NCBI GenBank assembly: GCA_003370465.1
Contig: QQTG01000002.1
Span: 62,001 to 126,000, forward strand
DNA length: 64,000 nt
Origin: Kangiella sp. HD9-110m-PIT-SAG07
Lineage (GTDB): Bacteria > Pseudomonadota > Gammaproteobacteria > Enterobacterales > Kangiellaceae
Reading direction: 5' to 3'
The position numbers and the translations under genes are program-made. Under the pieces are notes generated by a model that saw nothing but the letters and a program-made list of their open reading frames with translations, was not told the DNA's origin and did not search any database. Below, piece by piece: positions 51,862 through 62,530 of this stretch (position 1 is its first letter; each line of letters begins with the position of its first letter).

Positions 51862-52563
51862 TTAATCTTCGTCCTTTTCCTTCTTATCAGAAGAAGCGTC
51901 ATCGCCTTCATCATCTTTCTGTTCGCTAGCTGGAACTTCAGTTTCATCAACTTCGTCAGCGTCTTCTTCAACTTCTTCAACCGCTGGCGGTACCATGTTA
52001 GCTACAGTTAGATCGTTATCTTCAACATCGCCGTGCATGAAGGCAATAAGTTCAACGCCTTCTGGTAATGTGATTTCGCTCAAGTGGATTGAATCACCGA
52101 TGTTCATTTCGCCAAGATCGACTTCGATGTACTCAGGTAAGTTACGTGGACGACATGAAATCTCAACCGTTGTTAATTGGTGAGACATGATGCCACCGTC
52201 TTTCTTGCCTGGTGCTGCGTCTTCGTTGATGAAGTGCAATGGAACGTTTGCTTCCATGTTTTCACCACGAACGATGCGTTTAAAGTCAACGTGTAGCAAC
52301 TTCAATTTGAACGGGTGACGCTGAAGGTCTTTAATAAGAACTTCTTCAGTTTCGCCATCAATGTTCAAGTTGATGATTGAAGAGTATGCTGCTTCATCAT
52401 CCAACATGTTGTTGATTTCGTCGTGCTCTAAAGTGATCGACTTAGCGTCTTCTTTACCGCCATATACGATGGCAGGGATCTTGTCTGCAAGACGACGTAG
52501 GCGGCGGCTCGCACCTTTCCCTATGTCGCTGCGTAATTCAGCTTTTAATGTAAAATCGCTCAT
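51862..52563 (-). CDS. rplY: 50S ribosomal protein L25 (general stress protein Ctc form)
   Basis: A 233-residue, long-form L25/TL5 protein. The 5S-rRNA binding domain (LKAELRSDIGKGASRRLRR, KIPAIVYGG) is followed by the Ctc beta domain (VDFKRIVRGENMEANVPLHF, EVDLGEMNIGDSIHLSEI) and an acidic C-terminal tail of D, E and K. The ATG at 52563 is set by GTGGAG upstream; an in-frame TTG further up adds only 12 residues without support. Confidence 0.95.
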   Translation of the reverse strand: MSDFTLKAELRSDIGKGASRRLRRLADKIPAIVYGGKEDAKSITLEHDEINNMLDDEAAYSSIINLNIDGETEEVLIKDLQRHPFKLKLLHVDFKRIVRGENMEANVPLHFINEDAAPGKKDGGIMSHQLTTVEISCRPRNLPEYIEVDLGEMNIGDSIHLSEITLPEGVELIAFMHGDVEDNDLTVANMVPPAVEEVEEDADEVDETEVPASEQKDDEGDDASSDKKEKDED

Positions 52564-52735
52564 TGTGTTTCTCCACAAGTTGAGTAAATAAAAGGTCAAG
52601 CCTTGCGACCAGGCTTAACCCGAAAAAATCGGACGCGAATTATACCGTGATCAAGAAGTAAGAAGCTAGCCCATTTCGGCATAATTTCAAGGTTTTTTGG
52701 GGGTTTTAGGGCATTTTTCTTGTAATGAGGCCTAA

Positions 52736-52767
52736 AAAGCAAAATCCCGCGTCTATGCGCGGGAATT
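52736..52767 (-). terminator. Terminator of prs
   Basis: TCCCGCG-CGCGGGA stem with a T-rich tract on the minus-strand side, downstream of prs and ahead of rplY. Confidence 0.75.
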
Positions 52768-52829
52768 TACTATTGTGTAACCGTGTTCGAGCGTTAGGTT
52801 CTAACGTAGAAACCTTAGTCTAAAAGCGC

Positions 52830-53777
52830 TTAATCTAGAAACATGGTCGAAATCGATTCTTCCGTGTTTACACGGCGAATAGATTCACCTAAAAGAGGCG
52901 CTAGGTCGAGTGTCTCAATACGTTCACAAGATTGAGCGTCGTCGCTCAGCGGAATCGTATTAGTAATAACTAAGGCATCTAAATCTGAATTATTCAGGTT
53001 GTCTATAGCTTTGCCTGATAAAACAGGGTGCGTGGCATAGGCTGATACGCTGTTGGCACCATTGTCTTTCAGCGCTTTGGCTGCCTGACACAAGGTTCCT
53101 GCGGTATCTACCATATCATCAACAATGACACAGTCTCGGCCAGTGACATCACCGATGATGTTCATGACACTAACTTCGTTCGCACGCTGGCGACGTTTGT
53201 CGATAATGGATAAATCAGCATCGTTTAACCGTTTTGCGATTGCTCTAGCTCGTACAACACCGCCAACATCTGGAGAAACAACCATTAGGTTTTTGCCAGA
53301 TTGCGAAGCGATATGGTCGAGAAGTACAGGAGTCGCGTAAACGTTGTCTACCGGAATGTTGAAGAAACCCTGGATTTGGTCGGCGTGTAAATCAACCGTT
53401 AACACACGATCAAAACCAACGCCACTAATCATGTCGGCGACGACTTTTGCACTGATGGGTACACGAGCTGAACGCACTCGGCGATCTTGACGCGCATAAC
53501 CAAAGTAAGGAATAACCGCTGTTATGCGCTTAGCGGAAGCACGTTTAAGTGCGTCAGCCATAATGATCAACTCCATCAAGTTGTCATTGGTCGGCGCACA
53601 GGTTGATTGAATAATGAAAACGTCTTTACCACGAACATTCTCAAGGATCTCAACATTACACTCGCCATCACTAAAGCTGGAAGTGTTGATTTTACCAAGA
53701 GGAACTTTTAGATAAGTGGAAATACGTTGAGCGAGATCAGGAGTGGCGTTACCACTGAAAAGCATTAAATCTGACAT
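52830..53777 (-). CDS. prs: Ribose-phosphate pyrophosphokinase
   Basis: A 315-residue enzyme making PRPP from ribose 5-phosphate and ATP. Markers: [11 protein letters not shown] at the N-terminus, [21 protein letters not shown], the signature [15 protein letters not shown], and the PRPP loop [15 protein letters not shown]. Full length. Downstream of ispE with tRNA-Gln between, the classic lolB-ispE-prs neighbourhood. Confidence 0.96.
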   Translation of the reverse strand: MSDLMLFSGNATPDLAQRISTYLKVPLGKINTSSFSDGECNVEILENVRGKDVFIIQSTCAPTNDNLMELIIMADALKRASAKRITAVIPYFGYARQDRRVRSARVPISAKVVADMISGVGFDRVLTVDLHADQIQGFFNIPVDNVYATPVLLDHIASQSGKNLMVVSPDVGGVVRARAIAKRLNDADLSIIDKRRQRANEVSVMNIIGDVTGRDCVIVDDMVDTAGTLCQAAKALKDNGANSVSAYATHPVLSGKAIDNLNNSDLDALVITNTIPLSDDAQSCERIETLDLAPLLGESIRRVNTEESISTMFLD

Positions 53778-53841
53778 CGGAAAGCCCTGTGTTTTGCCCC
53801 AAATTCACAAGCAGAGAGTTGATGTTGAAACGTAAAGAAAA

Positions 53842-53916
53842 TGGCAGGGGTAGCTGGATTTGAACCAACGAATGGCGGCATCAAAAGCCGCTGCCTTACC
53901 GCTTGGCGATACCCCT
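53842..53916 (-). tRNA. tRNA-Gln(TTG)
   Basis: On the minus strand AGGGGTA pairs with TACCCCT as acceptor stem. The anticodon arm GCGGC-TTTTGAT-GCCGC has anticodon TTG, the T-arm is GTTGGTTCAAATCCAGC, and CCA is encoded. 75 bases, between ispE and prs. Confidence 0.93.
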
Positions 53917-53929
53917 GCAATGTAGCACC

Positions 53930-54802
53930 TTAAATTAGCGGAGAAGTGTTAATACCTCTTGCTGTTAAGGTTAGCCAGCGCTGCTTGCACAGTGCCGCTA
54001 TTTTACGGACTTCTCGCTCATTGTCAAAGGTTAAGAACACACAACTTCCGGTTCCTGTCAGCGTCGCTTTTCCAAATTTACCAAGAAACTCAAGGGCTTC
54101 CCGGACCTTAGGGTAAAGCTCTGCGACAAGAGGCTCGAAGGCGTTGTAACCAAGTTCTAAACTTGCCTCTGTGCGAGTGGCGCGTAATTTAATCGGTTTA
54201 TTGTCTCTTGTCAACGCTGGATGCGAAAAAATTTCTGAAGTGTTTATTTTTACATCAGGGTAGACGATTAAATACCACTTTTGGGGTAATTCTGCATCGG
54301 TTAAAATTTCACCAATGCCTTCTGCCCAAGCTGTTTTACCTTTGACAAAAACGGGCACGTCAGCACCTAACATTTTACCAATGTCGCAAAGCTGCTTATT
54401 TTCCAAACCAAGCGACCATAATTTATTCAGGGCTACGAGGGTAGTCGCTGCGTCAGAACTTCCTCCACCCAGCCCTGCGCCGGAAGGAAGCTTTTTATTG
54501 AGAGTGATGTCCGCGCCTTGTTGCTTTTTCTTATAAGGTTCGAGTGCGCGAGCAGCTTTAATAATGAGGTTATCATCGCTCGGGACTTCTTCGTATTCAG
54601 ACTGAAGCGTGACTTTCCCGGAGTCATTCGGTTTTATCCAAATCTCATCGCCACAATTTAGAATTTGAAATAAGGTCTGTAACTCATGATAGCCATCATC
54701 GCGACGGCCGAGAATTCTAAGTTCTAGATTGAGTTTGGCAGGAGCAGGCCAATAAGAGTAGCCCTGCTCGTTGGTATAAGCTGTCGGGTGTGAAAAGGTC
54801 AT
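53930..54802 (-). CDS. ispE: 4-diphosphocytidyl-2-C-methyl-D-erythritol kinase
   Basis: A 290-residue GHMP kinase of the MEP isoprenoid pathway. The N-terminus YWPAPAKLNLELRILGRRDDGYHELQTL and the ATP loop KKLPSGAGLGGGSSDAATTL are diagnostic; ATLTGTGSCVFLTF is the third GHMP motif. Four bases after lolB. Confidence 0.95.
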   Translation of the reverse strand: MTFSHPTAYTNEQGYSYWPAPAKLNLELRILGRRDDGYHELQTLFQILNCGDEIWIKPNDSGKVTLQSEYEEVPSDDNLIIKAARALEPYKKKQQGADITLNKKLPSGAGLGGGSSDAATTLVALNKLWSLGLENKQLCDIGKMLGADVPVFVKGKTAWAEGIGEILTDAELPQKWYLIVYPDVKINTSEIFSHPALTRDNKPIKLRATRTEASLELGYNAFEPLVAELYPKVREALEFLGKFGKATLTGTGSCVFLTFDNEREVRKIAALCKQRWLTLTARGINTSPLI

Positions 54803-54805
54803 CAG

Positions 54806-55492
54806 TTAGTCTCCGCTAGGCGCTATTTCCCAAGAGCGGATCGACAGAACGATTTTGTTTGTACCTTGAGCTCCGTTGTTTTGCACAATGCGAATCTTAT
54901 CCGGCATTTTTAGGTTAATGGTTTTATCGACGCTGTCGCCATTATTAACTATGGGCAATTCAGCGTCATCGTAACGAACAAAGTCGACCACATAGTCGAG
55001 GTACTTGATCTGCTGCAACGTCCCATCGGCATTAATCAGAAGGTCACTTTTGTTAATACCTGTTGGTAGCCCTTTGATCCAGTCCTGCATTAACCCCACT
55101 GGAATATCCCAGCCGGATACGCCGTATAGTAGCTGACGCGCATCAAAACCTTCGTAATGTTCATCATCGCCGGTGTCCAAGGTGCTGATATGTGGCTGGA
55201 CCTTGAGGATCATATAAGTTTGGCCGAAGGCACCGTACATACGAAAGGTAAATCGATTAGGTTCTTGTTGTTGCCACAGGAAGTTTGACGAAAAACTGTC
55301 GTCAGGGTGTGTGATACCGATTCGCCCTTTGAGCTGATACTGTTCAAAGGTTTTTAGCAGCTTGTAGTGTTTCTGCCACAGTGGATCATCCCAGACGGTG
55401 GTTTCCTGCTTCACAGGAACTGTTTCGCATGCTGCTAATAATAGGATGATAACTGTGGTCAGAAGTAGGTTTCTTATTGTTTTTATAGGCAT
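54806..55492 (-). CDS. lolB: Outer-membrane lipoprotein LolB
   Basis: A 228-residue lipoprotein with the lipobox LLLAAC (Cys about 22). It has the LolB signatures YQLKGRIGITHPDDSFSSNFLWQQQEPNRFTFRMYGAFGQT in spirit (short: FLWQQQ, RMYGAFG) and GWDIPVGLMQDWIKGLP. LolB receives lipoproteins from LolA and inserts them in the outer membrane. Operon lolB-ispE-(tRNA)-prs. Confidence 0.9.
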   Translation of the reverse strand: MPIKTIRNLLLTTVIILLLAACETVPVKQETTVWDDPLWQKHYKLLKTFEQYQLKGRIGITHPDDSFSSNFLWQQQEPNRFTFRMYGAFGQTYMILKVQPHISTLDTGDDEHYEGFDARQLLYGVSGWDIPVGLMQDWIKGLPTGINKSDLLINADGTLQQIKYLDYVVDFVRYDDAELPIVNNGDSVDKTINLKMPDKIRIVQNNGAQGTNKIVLSIRSWEIAPSGD

Positions 55493-55543
55493 AAAGATTC
55501 GTCAGTAATATGATTCGTTTGGGTTGTGGAAGCGATCTTTCGA

Positions 55544-57520
55544 CTAATGATCGAGCAAGTTCGCTTCGGGGAAACGCCTGAGTGTGCGCAAAATATACTG
55601 GTTATTCGGGTTAGTTCGCAAGGCTTTTTGCCAAACGGCGATCGCTCGTTCTTGTAAATCCATCGCCCACAATACTTCGCCAAGGTGTGAAGCGATTTCT
55701 GGTGTCGCCTCTTGTTCATAAGCCATTTCTAAGTATTTTAACGCCTGGTCATAATTTCCCAAGCGATAATGAACCCAGCCCATAGAGTCTTGAATCGCTA
55801 CATTATCTGGTTGTTCTTGGTAAGCACTCTCAATCAAGTCTTTGGCTTCTTCTAGGGAGCGGTTGAGATCTGCTAGGGTGTAGCCTAGCGAATTTTTTGC
55901 GTGGTAATGTTCAGGATCCATTTTTAACACTTGTCGCAGGTCACGCTCCATGGAACTGTAATACTCAAGGGGTTCTGCTGCGAGGGCTTTACTATAGAGG
56001 AGCTCGACATTATTCGGGTTTTTGGCTACTGCATCTTCGACCAGCTGGTACGCCAGAAGGTAGCTGTTACGTCCTTGCAGGAAGTTGACGGCGATTAAAA
56101 TAATATCGTTTTTAAGCGACTGCTCATTAACGCTTTGCTCAATAGATTGTACCGACTCCACAAATTCAGAAACGGACTGAGTCTGATTTAATAGTTGAAG
56201 CTTTAGATAGAATAAAAACGGCTTGTTAGGAGTCACTTGCAGCGCAGAGGATATTCTGCGGCTTGCCTGCTGGTAATCCCCCGACTGAGTCAGTAGATTA
56301 ATTTCAAACTCTAGCAAGCGCTGACGATCATCCAAGCCCACTTTCCGTTGTGCCTGACGCAAGCTGCTAATAGAACGTTGCAGCATGTCGTTTTCAGCGT
56401 ATAACTGTGCCAATTCGGTACGGGCAGTCATGTAATAACGGCCAAGTGGCACCATTTCATAGCAGCTGTACGCCTTAATGAAGTCATCGACACGTGCTGC
56501 TGAGTCCGCACAATAATAGCTGCTGATTTCTTTTTTGTAGTTTTCTTGAGCCAGTTGCCAAAAGTGCTCGCTGGATTTTTGGTAGTTTTCCATGGCGTAG
56601 TAGCTGCTGGCTTCTAGAAATAAGGTTTGATGATCTTTGGGTTTAGCTTCAAGCACTCGGTTAAACGCCGTTAGTGCTTCTTTAAAGCTACGTTGCGTAT
56701 AAAGAAGTTCGCCAATTTTGTAGGTTTGTTCGATGGTTAACTGGTTGTTCTGCAATATGCTGCTGAGGTACTGCTGACGTTGCTGGTTTGAATGCAGCGC
56801 TAAAGCTTCACCTTTCAGCTCGATGGCGGACAAAAAATTGGGCTTTTCGCTTAATGAGTAATCTAAGAGCTGTTGAATACGATCATAGTGCTCTAAAGGC
56901 TTATCGGATTTAAGGCGTAAATAAGCCTCCGCGGTGGCGATATAAGGCGATGAGAGCGGGTCGTTAACCTGATAAAAGAAGTCAATAAAGTCAGCTTCTT
57001 CCTGAAAGCTCGCCATGCGTAAGAGTTCGTAAAGCTTTTCGTCTTCATTCTTAGGAAGCAAAGGCATTAGCTTATAAAGGTAGCCTTCAGCATCCAGTCG
57101 TTTGTTTTGAGCTAGGCTGGCGATTAAGGCAATTTTATAGGCGTTTTTGTCGTCAGGAGCAGATGCCATCCATAACTCAGTGGCTTCTAGAGAGTTGCTG
57201 TAATCTCGCTCAATTAAAGCGACCATGGCCGCACGCGAGGAAAGCTCTTTACTGCCTGTCTGTTCGGCGGCGTAAAAATAATTGCTCTGCGCCACGTCGT
57301 ACAATTTCTGCTTATTGGCTATGTCCGCTAACAGAATACTAAAATAGAGTTGGCTACGATCTTCTGCTGATAATTCGGCAACAGAAGGGTGCTCCGGCAC
57401 TTTGGGAAGGCTGGCTTCTGTTGGGGTTTCAATCTGTTGGAGCTGCGTTGTGGTGCAGGCGGCTAATAAAATGCAGCAGGTTGAAACCAGTAGGGTTTTA
57501 GCCGAGAAACGTGTCTTCAT
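55544..57520 (-). CDS. TPR-repeat lipoprotein
   Basis: A 658-residue lipoprotein starting at the ATG at 57520 (MKTRFSAKTLLVSTCCILLAAC, lipobox LLAAC). The rest is an alpha solenoid of TPR units, for example YKIGELLYTQRSFKEALTAF, YHAKNSLGYTLADLNRSLEE and DSMGWVHYRLGNYDQALKYL. Similar large TPR lipoproteins sit divergent from hemA in related organisms; the role is unknown, perhaps envelope assembly. The frame continues upstream, but that part has no signal peptide support. Confidence 0.85.
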   Translation of the reverse strand: MKTRFSAKTLLVSTCCILLAACTTTQLQQIETPTEASLPKVPEHPSVAELSAEDRSQLYFSILLADIANKQKLYDVAQSNYFYAAEQTGSKELSSRAAMVALIERDYSNSLEATELWMASAPDDKNAYKIALIASLAQNKRLDAEGYLYKLMPLLPKNEDEKLYELLRMASFQEEADFIDFFYQVNDPLSSPYIATAEAYLRLKSDKPLEHYDRIQQLLDYSLSEKPNFLSAIELKGEALALHSNQQRQQYLSSILQNNQLTIEQTYKIGELLYTQRSFKEALTAFNRVLEAKPKDHQTLFLEASSYYAMENYQKSSEHFWQLAQENYKKEISSYYCADSAARVDDFIKAYSCYEMVPLGRYYMTARTELAQLYAENDMLQRSISSLRQAQRKVGLDDRQRLLEFEINLLTQSGDYQQASRRISSALQVTPNKPFLFYLKLQLLNQTQSVSEFVESVQSIEQSVNEQSLKNDIILIAVNFLQGRNSYLLAYQLVEDAVAKNPNNVELLYSKALAAEPLEYYSSMERDLRQVLKMDPEHYHAKNSLGYTLADLNRSLEEAKDLIESAYQEQPDNVAIQDSMGWVHYRLGNYDQALKYLEMAYEQEATPEIASHLGEVLWAMDLQERAIAVWQKALRTNPNNQYILRTLRRFPEANLLDH

Positions 57521-57718
57521 ACGTCTAGTATAAAAGATTCCTATAAATGTTTTGTGAAAGTAGCTCACAGAAGCCCTGCAGAGAAAGTTCGATACAGGAG
57601 GCTTTGTGAAAAAACAGTACATAGAGGCCTTAAAAACAGAGTATCAGGAATATAGGGGCTGTACAGCGTAAAATGTGGTTTTGACGAATTTTTAAGATTA
57701 GCGGACACACTGAAGCGG

Positions 57719-57727
57719 TGTTATAAT
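57719..57727 (+). promoter_or_regulatory. Extended -10 promoter of hemA
   Basis: TGTTATAAT: a perfect TATAAT (57722-57727) with a TG one base upstream, the extended -10 form, compensating for a poor -35. Transcription would start near 57734. Confidence 0.6.
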
Positions 57728-57811
57728 TCGCGCCAATTGCATGCCTTAAGCTATTAGCTGAGCCATGTCGTGTCTTTATTGAGTGACCTTGTTGATAGCT
57801 ATTTCAAACCT

Positions 57812-59080
57812 ATGTCTTTGATTGTTTTAGGAATAAACCATAAAACTGCACCGCTTGCGATTCGTGAGACGGTGGCTTTCGCCGATCATGAGTTGGGCGA
57901 AATCATGGCTGAAGTCAAAGCTCAGACCGGTGGTTCTGAAGTAGCGCTATTATCGACCTGTAATCGGGTTGAGTTCTACTTATCCAATGAATCACAAGAT
58001 CACCAACAAATCAGAACGCAGTTACTCGAATGGTTAAAAGCTAAGAAAGAGCTGAACGATGATTTAGAGCAGGCCATTTATTACCACAAAGGCGTTGATG
58101 CTGTAACGCATTTGATGAAGGTAGCGAGCGGTTTAGATTCGATGGTTTTAGGCGAGCCGCAAATTTTGGGGCAGCTAAAGGCCTGTTATCAGAAGGCCAA
58201 ACGAGCGGGCACTGTTGAGCAAGTGATGGAGCGTTTGTTCCAGAAAACCTTTGCCGCCGCTAAGCGCGTACGCCATGAGACTGAAATTGGCTCAAACCCT
58301 GTTTCGGTGGCTTATGCCGCAGTAACTCTAGCCAAGCATATCTTTGCCGACTTTTCTAAATTGACGGTGTTATTCGTCGGTGCGGGCGAGACCATTGAAC
58401 TGGCGGCGCGCCATTTGGAGCAAAGTGGCGTGAAGCAAATGGTCATGGCGAATCGAACGTTAGCTAATGCCCACAAGCTGGCTGATGAGTTTGAAGGTAA
58501 AGCGGTTGGCTTAGACGCGATTCCACATTATTTAGCGCAAGCCGATATTGTGATTAGCTCGACCGGAAGTATGTTGCCCATTATTGGTAAGGGAATGGTC
58601 GAGTCTGCGATTCAGCAGCGCCGTCGTAAAAGTATGTTTATGGTGGATTTAGCGGTGCCGCGTGATATAGAAAGTTCTGTGGCAAAGTTGGATGACGTTT
58701 ATCTATATAGTGTTGATGATTTAGAGGGCGTGATTCAAGAAAATATGCAGGCGCGCCAAGAAGCGGCAGAAGAAGCCTTGGTGATATTGGACGAGGCGGC
58801 TGAGGACTTTGAGAAGTGGCATGCCGGGCGACAGAAACATGATACAGTGCGCGAATTGCATCAGGTCTTTGCTGAGATTGCACAGGCAGAACTTGAGCGA
58901 GCAAAAGCACAGTTGAAAAGCGGTAATGATGTTGAAGCGGCTTTGGAGAATTTTTCCCATCGCCTCACTAAAAAGTTTTTGCACCAGCCTATGGTTTGGC
59001 TAAGAGAAGACGATGAAGAGTTAGACCGTCACGATATTACGCGTCAACTGTTTCAGCTTGACAAAGGCTCTGATGATTAA
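57812..59080 (+). CDS. hemA: Glutamyl-tRNA reductase
   Basis: A 422-residue enzyme, the first step of C5 heme synthesis. It begins MSLIVLGINHKTAPLAIRETV, and has the catalytic cysteine in LLSTCNRVEFY, SGLDSMVLGEPQILGQ, an NADPH domain (VLFVGAGETIELAARHL) and a C-terminal dimerisation helix. The ATG at 57812 matches relatives; a GTG 42 bases upstream is in frame but unsupported. Followed by prfA and prmC, the usual order. Confidence 0.95.
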   Translation: MSLIVLGINHKTAPLAIRETVAFADHELGEIMAEVKAQTGGSEVALLSTCNRVEFYLSNESQDHQQIRTQLLEWLKAKKELNDDLEQAIYYHKGVDAVTHLMKVASGLDSMVLGEPQILGQLKACYQKAKRAGTVEQVMERLFQKTFAAAKRVRHETEIGSNPVSVAYAAVTLAKHIFADFSKLTVLFVGAGETIELAARHLEQSGVKQMVMANRTLANAHKLADEFEGKAVGLDAIPHYLAQADIVISSTGSMLPIIGKGMVESAIQQRRRKSMFMVDLAVPRDIESSVAKLDDVYLYSVDDLEGVIQENMQARQEAAEEALVILDEAAEDFEKWHAGRQKHDTVRELHQVFAEIAQAELERAKAQLKSGNDVEAALENFSHRLTKKFLHQPMVWLREDDEELDRHDITRQLFQLDKGSDD

Positions 59081-59142
59081 GTAAAACAGGCGATTAGCGC
59101 TTGTTTTATAAAGAATTTCACCGATAGGAACAAAGAAATAAC

Positions 59143-60234
59143 ATGTTGCAGGATTCTGTCAGTCAAAAATTAGAAGGTTTGGTCGATCGCCATGAAGAGC
59201 TAGAAGCTTTATTGGGCGATCCAGAGATTATTTCTGATCAAAATAAATTTCGCGACTTGTCGAAAGAGTATTCTCAGCTCGAAGAAGTGGTCAAAGCGTT
59301 CCAGGACTATCAAGAAGCTTTAGAAGATCTGCAAAACGCAGAAGAGATGCTGAAGGATGATGATCCTGATATGCGCGAAATGGCTCAAGAAGAGTTAAAA
59401 GCGTCGAAAGCGACTATTGAGCAACTCGAAGTTGATTTGCAGAAATTACTGCTGCCACGCGATCCGAATGATGACAAGAACACCTTCCTAGAAATTCGTG
59501 CCGGAACCGGCGGTGATGAAGCTGCGATTTTTGCGGGTGATTTGTTCCGTATGTACAGCAAATACGCAGAAAAGAAACGCTGGCAGGTGGAAGTGATTAG
59601 TGAAAGCCAGAGCGAGCAAGGTGGTTATAAGGAAATTATTCTACGTATCGTGGGCGATGCTGTGTTCTCACACTTAAAATTTGAGTCTGGCGCCCATCGT
59701 GTTCAGCGCGTGCCGGAAACGGAATCACAAGGCCGTATTCACACCTCGGCTTGTACCGTAGCTGTGATGCCAGAAGCGGATGAAATTGATGCGATTGACA
59801 TTAACACTGCGGATTTGAAAGTGGATACTTTCCGTGCATCGGGCGCTGGTGGTCAGCACGTGAATAAAACGGATTCTGCGATTCGTATTACCCACTTGCC
59901 GACGGGTGTTGTGGTGGAGTGTCAGGATGAACGCTCGCAGCATAAGAACCGCGCCAAAGCGATGTCAGTTTTGCAGTCTCGCTTACAAGCGGCAGAAGAA
60001 GCCAAGCACCAGTCGGAGCAGACTGAGATGCGTCGTAATTTGGTCGGTACGGGCGATCGTTCAGACCGTATTCGTACTTATAATTACCCTCAAGGTCGTA
60101 TGACGGATCACCGTATTAACCTTACTCTGTATAAGCTTGATGAAATCATGGAAGGCGATATTGATCAGATTTTAGAGCCTTTAGTGCAAGAGCATCAGGC
60201 GGATCAGTTGGCCGCGCTTTCAGGCCAATCTTAA
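59143..60234 (+). CDS. prfA: Peptide chain release factor 1
   Basis: A 363-residue release factor reading UAA and UAG. The catalytic GGQ lies in [19 protein letters not shown], and the codon-recognition region is [20 protein letters not shown] upstream of it in the usual layout. Its N-terminal coiled region is complete. Between hemA and prmC, the enzyme that methylates its GGQ glutamine. Confidence 0.96.
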   Translation: MLQDSVSQKLEGLVDRHEELEALLGDPEIISDQNKFRDLSKEYSQLEEVVKAFQDYQEALEDLQNAEEMLKDDDPDMREMAQEELKASKATIEQLEVDLQKLLLPRDPNDDKNTFLEIRAGTGGDEAAIFAGDLFRMYSKYAEKKRWQVEVISESQSEQGGYKEIILRIVGDAVFSHLKFESGAHRVQRVPETESQGRIHTSACTVAVMPEADEIDAIDINTADLKVDTFRASGAGGQHVNKTDSAIRITHLPTGVVVECQDERSQHKNRAKAMSVLQSRLQAAEEAKHQSEQTEMRRNLVGTGDRSDRIRTYNYPQGRMTDHRINLTLYKLDEIMEGDIDQILEPLVQEHQADQLAALSGQS

Positions 60235-60258
60235 ACAGATTTATAGAGGTCGGCGAAT

Positions 60259-61098
60259 GTGAGCAAGACCGTTCAACAAGCGTTGGCATGGGCTACTTCA
60301 GAGCTAAAAAATAGCGATAGCCCAAAGCTAGATGCTGAAATTATCCTTGCTGATCTATTGCAACAATCTAGAACTTGGCTCAAAACCTGGCCCGAAACAT
60401 TATTAACTGATGATGAGTATGGGCGTTTTGAGCAGAGCATCAGCCGTCGACAAAAAGCTGAGCCGGTGGCCTATATTACTGGGCACCAAGACTTCTGGAC
60501 CTTATCGCTTAAAGTCACCTCCGATACATTGATTCCTCGACCAGAAACTGAGCATTTGGTTGAGTTAGCCCTGAGTAAAATTCCAGTAGAAGAAGAACAT
60601 AATATTGCCGACCTAGGGACAGGAACGGGGGCGATTGCTTTAGCTATTGCCAGCGAGCGTCCTAAAAGTCAGGTCTGGGCTATGGATATAAGTTCGGGGG
60701 CTTTAGAGATCGCTGAACACAATCGACAAAAGTATCAGCTGGAAAACCTTGTCTGCCAGCAAGGTCATTGGCTGAAAGAGTGGCGAGGTGAAAAGTTTCA
60801 TCTTATCGTCAGTAACCCTCCGTATATTGAGCAGAATGATCCACATTTAGCTGATCTTACCTATGAGCCTATTACTGCCTTGGTGGCAGAGCAAAAAGGT
60901 CTGTCTGATATTATTGAAATTGCGCAGCAGGCGATGGTTCATCTTAAAGCGAGTGGTTGGATAATGTTCGAACATGGATTTGATCAAGCTGTCGCTGTAC
61001 GCCAAATCCTGCAAGCGCAAGGTTTTGTAGAAATAGAGTCTTTAGCGGACTATGCGGGGCAAGATCGAGTGACCTACGGGCAAAAGCCGGAACTTTAA
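60259..61098 (+). CDS. prmC: Release factor glutamine methyltransferase
   Basis: A 279-residue SAM methyltransferase acting on the GGQ glutamine of RF1 and RF2. It carries LIPRPETEHLVELAL, the SAM loop IADLGTGTGAIALAIA and the catalytic NPPY in IVSNPPYIEQNDPHL. It starts at a GTG (60259) with GAGGTCGGC before it, 24 bases after prfA. Confidence 0.95.
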   Translation: MSKTVQQALAWATSELKNSDSPKLDAEIILADLLQQSRTWLKTWPETLLTDDEYGRFEQSISRRQKAEPVAYITGHQDFWTLSLKVTSDTLIPRPETEHLVELALSKIPVEEEHNIADLGTGTGAIALAIASERPKSQVWAMDISSGALEIAEHNRQKYQLENLVCQQGHWLKEWRGEKFHLIVSNPPYIEQNDPHLADLTYEPITALVAEQKGLSDIIEIAQQAMVHLKASGWIMFEHGFDQAVAVRQILQAQGFVEIESLADYAGQDRVTYGQKPEL

Positions 61099-61244
61099 AT
61101 CCTAAGGCCGGTCTTCATAATAAGGGTGTTCCGAATCCTGCCAAGAACGAAAAGTATTAAAGAATAGTCAATCTGTGAAAATAATCTTGTATGCTAGGCT
61201 TTTAAGCTTGCTGAGTTTGACAAGTATTGTTAGAGTAACGCGAT

Positions 61245-61258
61245 TGAGAATATTCTCA
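61245..61258. promoter_or_regulatory. 14-base palindrome upstream of mreB
   Basis: TGAGAATATTCTCA is a perfect palindrome about 95 bases before the mreB start, in a 253-base region without a gene. Its 12-base core GAGAATATTCTC also occurs at 45447-45458. It could be an operator; no known regulator is assigned. Confidence 0.35.
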
Positions 61259-61318
61259 CAAGCCTTGTCGCTATTGGTTTTAAGCCCTTTTTAATGACAA
61301 TTATTTTAACGAATTTGA

Positions 61319-62395
<1,077 letters not shown>

Positions 62396-62413
62396 TAGAA
62401 CAAAAAATCCATT

Positions 62414-62443
62414 AAAATCGGGCACTTAGATTGCCCGATTTTT
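62414..62443 (+). terminator. Terminator between mreB and mreC
   Basis: AAAATCGGGCA pairs with TGCCCGATTTT around CTTAGAT, followed by T residues. It would lower mreCD expression relative to mreB. Confidence 0.85.
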
Positions 62444-62513
62444 GTATCTGTTGTCCAAAAATTGCTAAACTAAAGTCTATTGACGTGGACTAACCATAAG
62501 AATTTACTCTCTC

Positions 62514-62530
62514 GGGAGGAGTAGGCCATT
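62514..62530 (+). promoter_or_regulatory. Ribosome binding site and AUU start of mreC
   Basis: GGGAGGAG (62514-62521) is a near-perfect Shine-Dalgarno. Eight bases after its GGAGG core lies ATT (62528-62530), and an in-frame stop TAG at 62522-62524 rules out any start further upstream. The next usable codons, CTG at 62558 and TTG at 62564, are far too distant from this site. Confidence 0.75.

Noticed and set aside
62400-62530. Frameshift or sequencing gap at the 5' end of mreC
   Set aside because: The frame is intact from ATT onward and matches the expected N-terminus; only the start codon is unusual.
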